The translations under genes and the position numbers were made by a program. A stretch of 64,000 bases of DNA from Solirubrobacter sp963792915 (GTDB lineage Bacteria; Actinomycetota; Thermoleophilia; Solirubrobacterales; Solirubrobacteraceae), in the NCBI GenBank assembly GCA_963792915.1, contig CAWBYD010000008.1:310001-374000 (forward strand), in the 5' to 3' direction. Position 1 is the stretch's first letter, and every line of letters starts with the position of its first letter. Below, piece by piece: positions 34,801 through 42,419 of this stretch. Under the pieces are notes generated by a model. That model saw nothing but the letters and a program-made list of their open reading frames with translations. It was not told where the DNA came from and searched no databases.

Positions 34801-36241
34801 CTTCCACTACACGCTCACGTCGGGCCTCGGCGACTGGGACCCGGCGACCGGCGCCAACGGCACCGCCGCCGAGGGCACGAACGTCAACATCCCGACGGTC
34901 ATCTCGCCGTCCTCGACGGCGTACTACGCGTACCTGACGAAGATCGCCGAAGCGTCGGCGCGGGCGCTCGGCAACACCGCCGACGCCGACCAGTTCGAGC
35001 AGGTGTTCCAGAACATCAAGGCCGACTACAACGCCAAGTGGTGGGACGCGTCGGTCGGGTACTACCGCGAGAACGCGACGCAGATCTTCGCCCAGACCAA
35101 CCAGGCGCTGCCGCTCGCGTTCGGGCTCGTCCCGCCCGACCAGGTCAAGCCGCTCGAGCAGAAGCTGGTCGACGACGTCATGAACACGCGGCACGGCCAC
35201 GAGGAGGTCGGCATCGCCGGCGCCCGCTGGATCCTGCCCGTGCTCAGCCGGGCCGCGCACGACGGCGTGGCCGGCGCGGCGGATGCGGCCTACGCGGTCG
35301 CGACGCAGACGACGTACCCGAGCTACGGCTACATGGCGAGCCTCGGCTGGACCACGATCGGCGAGTACTGGGAGGCGAGCGCCCGCTCGCGCGACCACCA
35401 CATGTTCGCGACGATCGGGCAGTGGTTCTTCGAGGACCTCGCGGGAATCAGCCCGGACGGGCCCGGCTACCAGCAGATCGTGTTCCAGCCGACGATCCCG
35501 TCGGCGCTCGAGGACGCCCACGCCACGATCCAGAGCTCGCGCGGGGAGACCTCGGCGCATTGGTTCAAGGTCGCGGGCGGCGGGCTCGAGTACGACGTGA
35601 CCGTGCCGCCGGACGCGACCGGCCTCGTGCACGTGCCCGGCAGCGACCCGTCGCAGATCGGCGAGGTCGGCAGCGGTCAGAGCGTCGCCGCCAACGCTCC
35701 CGGCGTGAGCCTGGTCGGCGTGCAGGACGACGCCGTCGTCTACCGCGTCGGCTCGGGGGCCTACAGGTTCCGGGTCGGCCCGGGCGCGTTCGCGGCGACG
35801 ACCGCGACCGGCAGCGCATCCGGCACGGTGCCGGCGACGCTCTCGCTCTCGCTCGGCACGCCGGCGGCGTTCGGCGCGTTCACGCCCGGGGTGGCCAAGG
35901 ACTACCTGGCCTCGACATCGGCGACCGTGATCTCCACGGCGGGCGACGCGACGCTGTCGGTCGCCGACCCGAGCCCGACGGCCACGGGCCACCTCGTCAA
36001 CGGGGCGTTCAGCCTGCCGCAGGCGCTGCAGGCCGACGCGACGAGCCCGGCAGGCGCGGGCGGCGCGTTCGCGCCGGTCGGGGCGGCGGGCAGCCCGACC
36101 ACGCTGCTGACCTACGCCGCACCGGTCAGCAACGACGCGGTGACGATCGGCTTCAAGCAGCCGGTGGCCGCCAACGACGCGCTGCGGACCGGGAGCTACA
36201 GCAAGACGCTGACGTTCACGCTGTCCACGACACAGCCGTGA
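31823..36241 (+). CDS. secreted alpha-L-rhamnosidase (GH78) with repeat insertion and shared C-terminal module
   Basis: The product is 1,472 residues. ATG at 31823 is preferred because AGGAGGAG (31806-31813) abuts the earlier ATG at 31814. A signal peptide ends near SVAA|GP. N-terminal GH78 beta-domains (SYEIVVATT, SDWKGNWIAGP) are interrupted by a low-complexity repeat region (residues about 180-467), then resume at PMLRKAFDV. The (alpha/alpha)6 catalytic core carries the general acid Glu875 in CDTPIYEKDPWTGD, the GH78 signature. The last 137 residues are the module shared with two other secreted proteins here. It would remove rhamnose from plant glycosides or pectin. The last codons overlap the left end of integrated element 1. 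Confidence 0.9.
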   Translation: MDVHARRLRAVAAAAALAGAALAAMASPSVAAGPLAAGLKTDGSAQPLGIDDATPRLSWRIDGSARGLQQTSYEIVVATTAAKAAAGQGDVWDSGRVTSASLGAGYAGPPLASRTRYYWAVGTSTNTAATLAWSAAAWFETAYLSPSDWKGNWIAGPARPTAPLTAAQAAADDACCIQANTTLVAPAAAGDTNLKVASITGLASGQALTLDTGAAQETVTVGTVGTAPASATTLVVPAAAGDTTVNVASVTGYAAGAAITIEGESRTITAVGTAAGNATTLFAAAAAGDTNVKVASVNGFAVGQKLTVESELRTVTAVGTQGRNTTLAAAAAAAGATNVKVASVTGVTAGDAIAIDTGAARESATIATVGTAGATGTGLTLAAPLASAHNSGAAVSDPGTGITFTPALAQSHASGAAARGLGSGITFSPALAQGHASGAAVASLGTGVTVTPALAGAHAAGAAVVGPKPGDYCRDPRGGATAGTCQALRPAPMLRKAFDVSATSVHGAVVSARVYSSGLAYNDMTLNGAVPDNRRLDPGWTNYSDTDLYTTQDVTSLIRQSAASTTSNVIATQLGSGQFDEHSTNGDWHWETAEWRATPELIADLWITYADGTQQLVKSDGTWKVSTAGPNRYDNYYNGETFDARRQITGWDTPHFDASSWADANVVTGPAGTLRAQQTEPTRILASYPASTFTTSPGGDGPAPFNGDSYVPVAGVQVYNITQNRAGWATLSVSGCAAGTPIQVLYAEKLNANGTINNSGFTEAGQLQSDVYVCDGTGTADHPEVWTPEFSIKGFQYVQVSSPSNPSSQAGGTPQPLPAGVHATIMRVQQLGTDHAQVGTFGTSDPLLNTIDTMARTTVQNCDWGGITCDTPIYEKDPWTGDEQLSAPTESDYYDTQLEYMTDFQDMLDNAVAATGELTLLAPTDTQYGHVGQTFKSATNAGATPIWDAFWFVVPWESYQRYGDLRALAQTYPMMKKYLLNWIPQWTDKDGDSFHYTLTSGLGDWDPATGANGTAAEGTNVNIPTVISPSSTAYYAYLTKIAEASARALGNTADADQFEQVFQNIKADYNAKWWDASVGYYRENATQIFAQTNQALPLAFGLVPPDQVKPLEQKLVDDVMNTRHGHEEVGIAGARWILPVLSRAAHDGVAGAADAAYAVATQTTYPSYGYMASLGWTTIGEYWEASARSRDHHMFATIGQWFFEDLAGISPDGPGYQQIVFQPTIPSALEDAHATIQSSRGETSAHWFKVAGGGLEYDVTVPPDATGLVHVPGSDPSQIGEVGSGQSVAANAPGVSLVGVQDDAVVYRVGSGAYRFRVGPGAFAATTATGSASGTVPATLSLSLGTPAAFGAFTPGVAKDYLASTSATVISTAGDATLSVADPSPTATGHLVNGAFSLPQALQADATSPAGAGGAFAPVGAAGSPTTLLTYAAPVSNDAVTIGFKQPVAANDALRTGSYSKTLTFTLSTTQP
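32362..33225 (+). repeat. tandem protein repeats inside the rhamnosidase
   Basis: Four units of about 46-54 codons begin at about 32362, 32515, 32656 and 32794. Each follows the pattern TTLxxxAAAGxTxxKVASVxG, then xxGxxxTI, then TVGTxG. They are followed by about three shorter units with the pattern GTGITFTPALAQSHASGAA. They are inserted between two conserved GH78 segments. Such beta-strand repeats usually act as spacers or adhesive stalks; that role is inference. Confidence 0.8.
36219..36231. repeat. left attachment repeat of element 1 (attL core)
   Basis: CGCTGTCCACGAC is inside the last codons of the rhamnosidase and matches 41215-41227 exactly. Similarity continues imperfectly to the stop codon (acagCCGTGA here, gacgCCGTAG at the right end). 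Confidence 0.7.
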
Positions 36242-36271
36242 GACTGCGCGGTTTGCAGCGGAAACGCGGCA

Positions 36272-37350
36272 CTACGCACGATTAGGGCCACCTTCGGGGC
36301 ACTCGGTTTCGGCCGGGTGCCCCGCCCGTGCTGCGGCGATCAGCGCGTCGAGGTTGGCGTAGCGCTGGCCGTTGATCGACTCGACGACGCGCGCGTACGT
36401 TGCGAGGTGCTCGACGGGCTGTGCCCCATCCGTTGGGCGGCCTCGGGAGCGGTGAATCCGGCGGAGTGCAGCGCTGACGCGTGGCTGTGGCGCAGCGTAT
36501 AGGTGACGTCGTCGTCGCCGTGGCCGGTGAGCTCGCGCACAGCGGGCTTGAGGTGCTGGTAGGCCCAATGGCGCAGCGCTTCCTGGGTGAGCGGCCCGAC
36601 TATCGGGTCCTCGTCGCGTCCGCCCGATTCCAGCCGCCAGGTGCGGAGCATGCGCTGCGCGTCGTGCGGGACGGTGATGGTGCGCGGGCGGCGGACGCTC
36701 GGCTTGGTCTGGTCGAGCCGGAACGTGAGCGTGTCGCCGTGGAAGCTCGACCACATCACGCGGCGTATCTCGATCGGACGCAGGCCGAGGTGCCACCCGA
36801 GCGCGACGAGCACGCGTCCGCGTCCGGTGAAGCGATCGACGAGCGTCTCCAGGTCGCGCGGGGCGAGCGCACGCGGCTCGACACGCGGCTCGGCGGGCAG
36901 CGCGCGTAGCGAGCGGGCGGGGTTGCCGAGGATCACGCCGTTCTCGGCGGCGATCTGCGAGATGCCGGACATCTTGTGCATGGCGGTGCGCACCGTGTTC
37001 GGCGAGCGCCCGTGGTCGAGCAGGTGGCGGCGGTGGCGGGACAGGCGCGCGACGTCCAGCGTGATCAGCGGCTCGCCGGCGAGCTCGACCAGGTGGTGCT
37101 TGAGCGCCCAGCGGTAGTGGTCGCGGGTGGCGGGCATCAGCGTGTTGGCGTAGCTCTGGAACTCGCCGTCGACGAACTGCGCGAGCGTGGTCTGGTTGCG
37201 TTCGAGCTCGCGCAGGGCCTGCGGGCCGAGTTGCTTGGCGCGCTTGATCTTGACGTCCTGCGCGGTGGCGTCGGGCTTGCGTTCGAACGTGTGGCTGCGC
37301 TGCTTGCCGGTGTGGTCGCGCCGGCCGTTGCCGTGCGGTTGGACGCTCAT
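36272..37350 (-). pseudogene. tyrosine recombinase/integrase, frameshifted before the catalytic Tyr
   Basis: From ATG at 37350 the protein has a SAM-like N-terminal DNA-binding domain (ATRDHYRWALKHHL) and a catalytic domain. The active-site Arg is in GLRPIEIRR, the HxxR-like box is YTLRHSHASAL, and the next block is RMGHSP. At about 36414-36420 one base is missing. In the original frame the protein runs into Ser/Arg-rich nonsense, while the next frame carries VEHLATYARVVESI with the nucleophile Tyr (codon near 36395) and ends at 36272. As written the enzyme would be inactive. The 248 bp upstream (37351-37598) holds no gene. Confidence 0.8.
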
Positions 37351-37598
37351 GCGACCACCGCCCCGCAGTTATGCGAGCCGGCTGGTCATCTCGCTCGAGC
37401 GACTTAGCGAACCCGAGCCCCAGTTGGCGACCGTGAACGACGCTACACAGCCAAACCGGGGTGCGCTCAGATCGGGCGTTGCGGCCCCGGGGCGGGGTTG
37501 AGGCCGTGTCGGGGAGTGCGGGCCGCAGATCGCCCGCAAACGCGTCGCCCGGGAACCGAGCGGCGGCATGTCCGCTCGCGGGATTACCGTCTCGCCGC

Positions 37599-38810
37599 GT
37601 GACCTCGCCGCGCCGCCTCGCCATCACAGACATCGCCGCCGATCCTGCTCTCGTCCAGCGCCTCATCGCCGAGGGCGAGACGTTGTTTGTCGAGCGCAAG
37701 GAGCGCGACCCGAAGATCGGGCTTGGCGCGACGGTCGCGTCGTTCGCCAACATGCTCGGCGGCTGGCTGCTGGTCGGCGTCGACGACGACGGCAACGTCG
37801 TTGGCTACCAGCCGCCCGGGACCTCCGACCTACAGGACTACATTCGCGATCTGCTTCGCACGCAAGTCGATCCGCTCCCACCTTTCGTCGCACTCGATGT
37901 GCCCATCGGCGAGCAGCACATCGGCGTGGTTCGCGTGGCCGAGTCGAGCGACACACCGCACGTCACCAACGAGGGTGTGATCTATGTCCGCAACCCGGGC
38001 GGCAAGCAACGCGTCACCGACCATCGCGACATTCTCGCGCTGGCTCGGCGCGGGGAACTTGCGCGCGTCGAGGCCGAACGGCGGATCTACTCGCTCCCGA
38101 TGGTGGCCGACGAGATGCAGACACCGTCGCGCATCTGGGGTGACGACCCGTCACAGCGCGACGACCCGCCGCCGCTGGTCGAGGTGTTGGTACGCGCAAG
38201 CCCGTACACGCTGACCGGCGCGTTCGCGGATCGCGCGCTGTCATCGTCGCTCGTCCAAAGTGGTGAGGAGGTCGCCGTGTCGTTGCTCCCGTTCCCGCAC
38301 CAGCCGGGCCAAGAGCGACAGGTGAAGGTCATGCCGCGCGCCCGGGGAGTCTCCTGCCTCGCGGTCCAAAGGGGCAACGTGACGCACACGGACCTCGTCG
38401 TCGACGCGGGCGGGGTCGTCGCGCTGCGCAAGGCCCGTCGACTCGACCCGCTTACGACCGAGCTCGTGCCCGTCGAGTGGCTGCGACCGTTGATCGAGGG
38501 CGCTGTCTCCTTGCTCACCTCCCTGGACGCGCACGGTCGCGTCGCTATTGGGCTGGAGATTCGCGGAGCGGCGGGACTCACGATGGCGACCGGCCCAAAC
38601 CACATGAGCAAGCTCAATCCTGCCGACCTGATCGACCGTGGGTCATTGAACATCGGTGGCGACACCATGCGCATCGGCGGCGACATAGCCGTCCCCACTG
38701 CCGACGACGACGTCGACGAGCTCGTCGGTCGCTGGACCCGCGAGCTAGCCCGAGCCGCCCGGCTCCCCGAATGGGAGCCGGGCCCCGAGGCGCCCGCGAC
38801 GACCGAGTGA
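37599..38810 (+). CDS. Schlafen AlbA_2 domain protein (element 1 cargo)
   Basis: GTG at 37599 gives 403 residues. Residues about 25-160 are an AlbA_2 (Schlafen-like) domain with the acidic-basic signature LFVERKERDP and SFANMLGGWLLVGVDDDG. The C-terminal half has no recognised domain. AlbA_2 proteins bind nucleic acid; some relatives are RNA nucleases or transcription factors and several act in phage defence. It faces away from the integrase, has its own orientation inside the element and is intact, unlike its neighbours, so it may be useful cargo. Confidence 0.75.
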   Translation: MTSPRRLAITDIAADPALVQRLIAEGETLFVERKERDPKIGLGATVASFANMLGGWLLVGVDDDGNVVGYQPPGTSDLQDYIRDLLRTQVDPLPPFVALDVPIGEQHIGVVRVAESSDTPHVTNEGVIYVRNPGGKQRVTDHRDILALARRGELARVEAERRIYSLPMVADEMQTPSRIWGDDPSQRDDPPPLVEVLVRASPYTLTGAFADRALSSSLVQSGEEVAVSLLPFPHQPGQERQVKVMPRARGVSCLAVQRGNVTHTDLVVDAGGVVALRKARRLDPLTTELVPVEWLRPLIEGAVSLLTSLDAHGRVAIGLEIRGAAGLTMATGPNHMSKLNPADLIDRGSLNIGGDTMRIGGDIAVPTADDDVDELVGRWTRELARAARLPEWEPGPEAPATTE

Positions 38811-38845
38811 GGCGGCTTTGCGGTCCTCGCTGCCAGCCGGCTCCT

Positions 38846-39781
38846 CTACGGCGTTACGTCCTGCAGCACGCCGAACGGGTAACGCGACGCCGGGTCGACG
38901 TTCGAGCGGGTGATCGGGTTGCCGATCGCGAACGCCGCGCGGAACACGACGCGCAGCGCCTAATGTCTTGCTACGGGAGGTTGTAGACGATCTTGCCCGT
39001 GTCGTCGGTGATCACGGCCTGGTAGAGCAGCTTGTACGTCATGTCCTGCCGCAGCCCGAGCTCGGCGACGTTGGCGAAGTCTCCCGCCACGGCGAGCGTT
39101 GTCGCGTCGAACACGCCGTCACCCACGAACGTGATCGGCACGTCCTCGACCGTCCCGGCGCCCAGGTCCGCGAGGCGCTGACCCTGGCTATCGCGCGCGC
39201 GGCGCAGTAGCCCGCGCAGCGTGCGCTTGGAGGCGATGCCGGTTGCGTCGAACCCGTCCGCCTCGATCTTGTCGAGCACCGCGTCGACGTCACCCACGAT
39301 GCCGCCCTCCGGCACCGTGGCTGTGCCCGCCTCGGCCATGTTCCCCGCCGCGATCGCGGCCGGGACGATCGCCTGCGGCCACGACGCGGGCTTGTTCGTG
39401 CCGGAGAAGATGGCGGCGTCCAGCGCAGCCCCCACCGCCTCGGCGAGCCCGTCCTGCACCGCCCCCCACAGGTCGAAGTCGGTGTCGTCGACGACCGCGT
39501 CGGGCACCGGCACGAACGCCCGCAATCTGCTCCGCGACCAACTGCACGCCCTGCCACACCATCTCCGTGGTCTGCTTGAGCCCGGTGTCGCCGTTGACGA
39601 AGTACGCCTGCGCCAGCGCCGACATCACCGGCAGCTGGCTGTACTCGGTGCCCATCTTCACGCGCCGGAAGATCGCCAGCGCGGCGCTCTGCTGCGCTGC
39701 CGCCTTGACGACCTCGGACACGACTTCGACGGGGATCAGCGCCTGCGCATCGGCGCGCGAGACGATGTTGTTGAAGGGCAC
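38846..39781 (-). pseudogene. HK97-type phage major capsid protein, broken
   Basis: GTG at 39781 follows GGGAGG (39789-39794). The N-terminal part (VPFNNIVSRADAQALIP, then QTTEMVWQGVQLVAEQI) shifts frame near 39523. The next frame gives RAFVPVPDAVVDD, the E-loop/P-domain part and ITDDTGKIVYNLP, then a stop at 38971. A third segment (LRVVFRAAFAIGNPITR, ending at 38846) completes a typical capsid C-terminus, so a second break lies at about 38950-38975. Together the pieces make a capsid protein of about 310 residues. No portal, protease or terminase gene accompanies it. Confidence 0.75.
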
Positions 39782-40085
39782 GAGCGTGCCTCCCTCGGAT
39801 GCTTCGAAGCGATTTGGTCGCTCCGGGCTCGGGGCATGGCGCCCCGCCACCATCGCGGTGGCAGCACCGGAGGGAGCTCGTCGGCGTCGCGCCTCGTGAG
39901 CTCCATCGGTCGCGGTCGAGCGTCGCGCGTTCGACCGCTATGGGTGCTGCCGCATCCTCGTGCGCGCGTCTCGGTCACGCCGCCCCGATGATCCTCTCCA
40001 CCGCCGATGCGCGCCTCGACGCGGCTCACGGGGTCACAACATCATCGCGGCCATGATCGCGCTTGACGGCGCGGACGTCCAGGGC
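39782..40085. other. 304-bp gap in element 1
   Basis: No convincing gene. It contains the capsid gene's ribosome binding site and a short hairpin, GCCACC-atcgc-GGTGGC, near 39847-39863. A promoter for the capsid gene is expected here but none stands out. Confidence 0.4.
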
Positions 40086-40814
40086 TCAGCCCGACGGTGC
40101 GCCGGGCCAGCCCTCGCTATTGACCTCCTCGTTGGCCCGCTTGACCGCCTCGCGGAGCTCCTCGTCCAGCTGCGTGAGCCAGCGCACCTCCCGATGGAAC
40201 AGGTCGCCGACGATCATGGCGAATTGGCGACACTCGATGGCGAACTCCAGCAGCATCACGTTGGCGATCTGCTGGTTGCGCAGCGGGGCGAACGGCACCA
40301 TGGTGCGCCCGTCCTCAAGCGCGACTGCCACAAATCGCCGCAGCGAGGTCATCGTGGCGTGCGTCATGTCGGAGTAGGCGTCGAAGAACTCCAGGTTGCC
40401 GTGCTTGCCCGCAATCTTGCGCGGCGTGCTCGGAGCTTTCCCTGCGAGCCATTCTCGGGCGTGCTGCCCGCTGGCGTCGGTAAGGACGGCGCGGACACGC
40501 GCTTGTGCCTCACCGCTCCGCCGCAGCATCGCGTTCGCCTCGACCTCGTAGCCGCTGCGAATCAGGACGCCACCCGCGCGAGCCGCGCGTAGCGCCAGGA
40601 CGGCGAGGTTCAGGACCGCCGACTTGATGTCGAGCATGGGGTTTTTCGGACCCGTGTGGAGCGGCACGTGGAGACCCTCCAGAACGGCTCCGAGCGTCGT
40701 CGTCGAGCGATGGAACACACCGAGCATGTCCAGCTTGTCGCGGGCCGATGCCCGCATGAGGCTCTCGCTGCGGTCGAGCGAGTGACCCCGTTGGAGTTGC
40801 GGCTCGTACGACAC
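40086..40814 (-). CDS. hypothetical protein of element 1
   Basis: The 242-residue protein is mostly helical, rich in Leu, Arg and Ala, with no signal peptide or membrane segment. I do not recognise a family. Its composition (KSAVLNLAVLALRAARAG, then EFFDAYSDMTHATMTSL) recalls helical bundle proteins of unknown function found in defence or mobile loci, but no motif proves this. It is intact, with less extreme GC at third positions than the chromosome, consistent with acquired DNA. Confidence 0.6.
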   Translation of the reverse strand: MSYEPQLQRGHSLDRSESLMRASARDKLDMLGVFHRSTTTLGAVLEGLHVPLHTGPKNPMLDIKSAVLNLAVLALRAARAGGVLIRSGYEVEANAMLRRSGEAQARVRAVLTDASGQHAREWLAGKAPSTPRKIAGKHGNLEFFDAYSDMTHATMTSLRRFVAVALEDGRTMVPFAPLRNQQIANVMLLEFAIECRQFAMIVGDLFHREVRWLTQLDEELREAVKRANEEVNSEGWPGAPSG

Positions 40815-40860
40815 GCGCCGCAGCGTCCCAAACGCGTCGGTCGCATCGCCCGCGCGGCCG

Positions 40861-41151
40861 CTACGGATGTTCGTCGCGCTCGATCTGCGCCTGCGCCAGA
40901 TGGTCGCGGTAGATCACGCCGTCGACGCGCTCACCCGTCTCCGGGTCGAACGCCTGTACGCGCAGCGGCTCGGCGGCGACACGTTCGAGCTCGGCGTCGA
41001 GCTCGTGATCATGTCCGGTCGGCGGGACTTGATCGCCGTCGGACCCCTGGTCGGTCACGACCAAGCACGCTACGCCTCGACGGCGACGGCCCGCCATAGC
41101 GGGCCGTCGAACGCTCGGGGCACATACGGGGCACAGCAACTGTTCGGCCAT
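40861..41151 (-). CDS. small hypothetical protein near the right end of element 1
   Basis: The minus-strand frame encodes up to 96 residues. The C-terminal half (ELDAELERVAAEPLRVQAFD, then PETGERVDGVIYRDHL) has a natural amphipathic composition, while the N-terminal half with two Cys pairs is less convincing. A plus-strand reading also exists over the same bases. It sits 46 bp upstream of the 242-residue gene on the same strand. The function is unknown. Confidence 0.4.
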   Translation of the reverse strand: MAEQLLCPVCAPSVRRPAMAGRRRRGVACLVVTDQGSDGDQVPPTGHDHELDAELERVAAEPLRVQAFDPETGERVDGVIYRDHLAQAQIERDEHP

Positions 41152-41214
41152 GCCCGGTCATGGCGTGACTTTCCGCTTTAGGGCGTGACACCGTTAGTCA
41201 CGGGTTGACACTCC

Positions 41215-41227
41215 CGCTGTCCACGAC
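41215..41227. repeat. right attachment repeat of element 1 (attR core)
   Basis: CGCTGTCCACGAC is repeated exactly from 36219-36231. In the module's reading frame the DNA from here spells LSTTTP-stop (TAG at 41235-41237), the displaced original 3' end of the target gene. Confidence 0.7.
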
Positions 41228-41280
41228 GACGCCGTAGACGCGACTCGGGCGCCGGCCGCCTCGCGCGCGGGCGGGGCGTC

Positions 41281-41315
41281 GGCGCCCCTGGCGGCGGGGC
41301 GGCGCCCCTGGCGGC
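41281..41315. repeat. short GC-rich direct repeat
   Basis: GGCGCCCCTGGCGGC occurs at 41281-41295 and 41301-41315, a 20-bp period, in the gap before the FkbM methyltransferase gene. The rest of the 41238-41373 gap holds nothing recognisable. Confidence 0.6.
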
Positions 41316-41373
41316 CTCGTCTGGCGCCGCCGGCGCCCGGTCGCTGCGCCCCCGGCGGCGACTTCTGGTATCG

Positions 41374-42219
41374 ATGCGGGCGGTGACCCGCCCGACCGGC
41401 AAGTGGACCGACCACCTGCGGCGCCTGTGGAGCGTGACCCTCGGCGGCTCCGCCACGCTCGACCGCGTCGCGCACCGCGGCTACTTCCACTGGCAGCGCG
41501 TGCTCTACGCCGTGCGGCTGACGCCGGACGTGCCGCGCTACCTGCTGGTCGAGAGCCGGTGGGCGCGCGGGCCGACCTCGGTGCGCGTGCGGCCGCTCGG
41601 CGGCGCGCGGATCTGGCTGCGCCCGCGCACCACGGACGCCGAGATGCTGCGCGACACGTTCCGCGACAACGTGCATCCGCCGCCGCCAGGGATCGACGCG
41701 AGGACGATCCTCGACCTCGGCGCCAACGCGGGCGTGACGGTCGCCGACAACGCGCGCCGGTTCCCGGATGCCCGCGTCGTGGGCGTCGAGCTCGACCCGG
41801 GCAACGCCGCGGCGGCGCGGCGCAACACCGCGCCGTGGGGCGACCGCGTCACGATCCTCCAGGGCGCGGTGTGGCACGAGGACGGCGAGGTGCCCTACGA
41901 GCCCGACCAGGGGCACGAGTACGGGCTGCGCGCCGGGAGCGGGCGCGCCACCGCGCCCGCGCTCTCGATGGACACGATCCTCGCGCATGTGGACGGCCGC
42001 GTCGACTACGTGAAGATGGACATCGAGGGCGAGGAGGCGCGGCTGCTGTCGGGCGAGGCGGCGCGCTGGCTGGAGCGCGTGGACTCGATCAGCCTGCAGA
42101 CCCACGACCCGTACCTGCCGAGCGACTGCATCCGCGACCTCGAGGCCGCGGGCTTCGTCGCGCGCGTCGACCCGCGGCGGATGAACTACGTCGTCGGCGT
42201 CCGGCCCGGCCGCAGCTGA
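41374..42219 (+). CDS. FkbM-family methyltransferase
   Basis: The 281-residue protein has a SAM-binding motif I, ILDLGANAGVTVADNARRFP (about residues 111-130). It also has the acidic strand VVGVELDPGN and the FkbM-type VKMDIEGEE motif near residue 215. These enzymes O-methylate sugars or other small hydroxylated compounds. It is the first chromosomal gene right of element 1, so before integration it probably followed the rhamnosidase gene directly. A role in modifying surface or secreted glycans is only inference. Confidence 0.85.
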   Translation: MRAVTRPTGKWTDHLRRLWSVTLGGSATLDRVAHRGYFHWQRVLYAVRLTPDVPRYLLVESRWARGPTSVRVRPLGGARIWLRPRTTDAEMLRDTFRDNVHPPPPGIDARTILDLGANAGVTVADNARRFPDARVVGVELDPGNAAAARRNTAPWGDRVTILQGAVWHEDGEVPYEPDQGHEYGLRAGSGRATAPALSMDTILAHVDGRVDYVKMDIEGEEARLLSGEAARWLERVDSISLQTHDPYLPSDCIRDLEAAGFVARVDPRRMNYVVGVRPGRS

Positions 42220-42362
42220 CCGGGTCGGCGCCGCTGCGGTCATCGAGCGGTACCGCCGCCGGGGCATGCCCCCAACGCCTTACTGTCACAGCGAGGGGTG
42301 ACCGCGCGAGCAGCTGCACAATCCCTCCATTACGTACAGAAGCACGTGACCGCGCCAAAGCG

Positions 42363-42382
42363 CACCGTGAATTCTCACGGTG
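42363..42382. terminator. 8-bp stem hairpin between FkbM and phosphotransferase genes
   Basis: CACCGTGA (42363-42370) and TCACGGTG (42375-42382) pair perfectly around ATTC. It lies between convergent genes and probably ends transcription for one or both. The remaining 200-bp gap has no gene. Confidence 0.55.
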
Positions 42383-42419
42383 AGTCACTTACGGCTACCC
42401 GCCCGCGGAGGCACGAGAC

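Larger units (their letters stand above)
36219..41227. mobile_element. integrated element 1 (about 5.0 kb, tyrosine-integrase type)
   Basis: The element is bounded by the 13-bp direct repeat CGCTGTCCACGAC. It holds a tyrosine integrase at its left end, a Schlafen/AlbA_2 protein, a broken HK97-type capsid gene and two unknown genes. The left repeat lies in the last codons of the rhamnosidase (LSTTQP-stop). Just past the right repeat the DNA reads as LSTTTP-stop, the expected ending of the same module. The element therefore entered the 3' end of the module-coding gene and supplied a replacement end. It is too small for a full phage and resembles a satellite or a decayed prophage. Confidence 0.75.

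Noticed and set aside
36242..36310. tRNA gene as integration target of element 1
   Set aside because: No tRNA-like cloverleaf or T-loop sequence at either end; the 13-bp repeat places the target in the rhamnosidase 3' end.
36281..41183. TTAGGGC as direct repeat of element 1 (36282 and 41177)
   Set aside because: Only seven bases and not linked to the gene end; the 13-bp CGCTGTCCACGAC repeat is far better supported.
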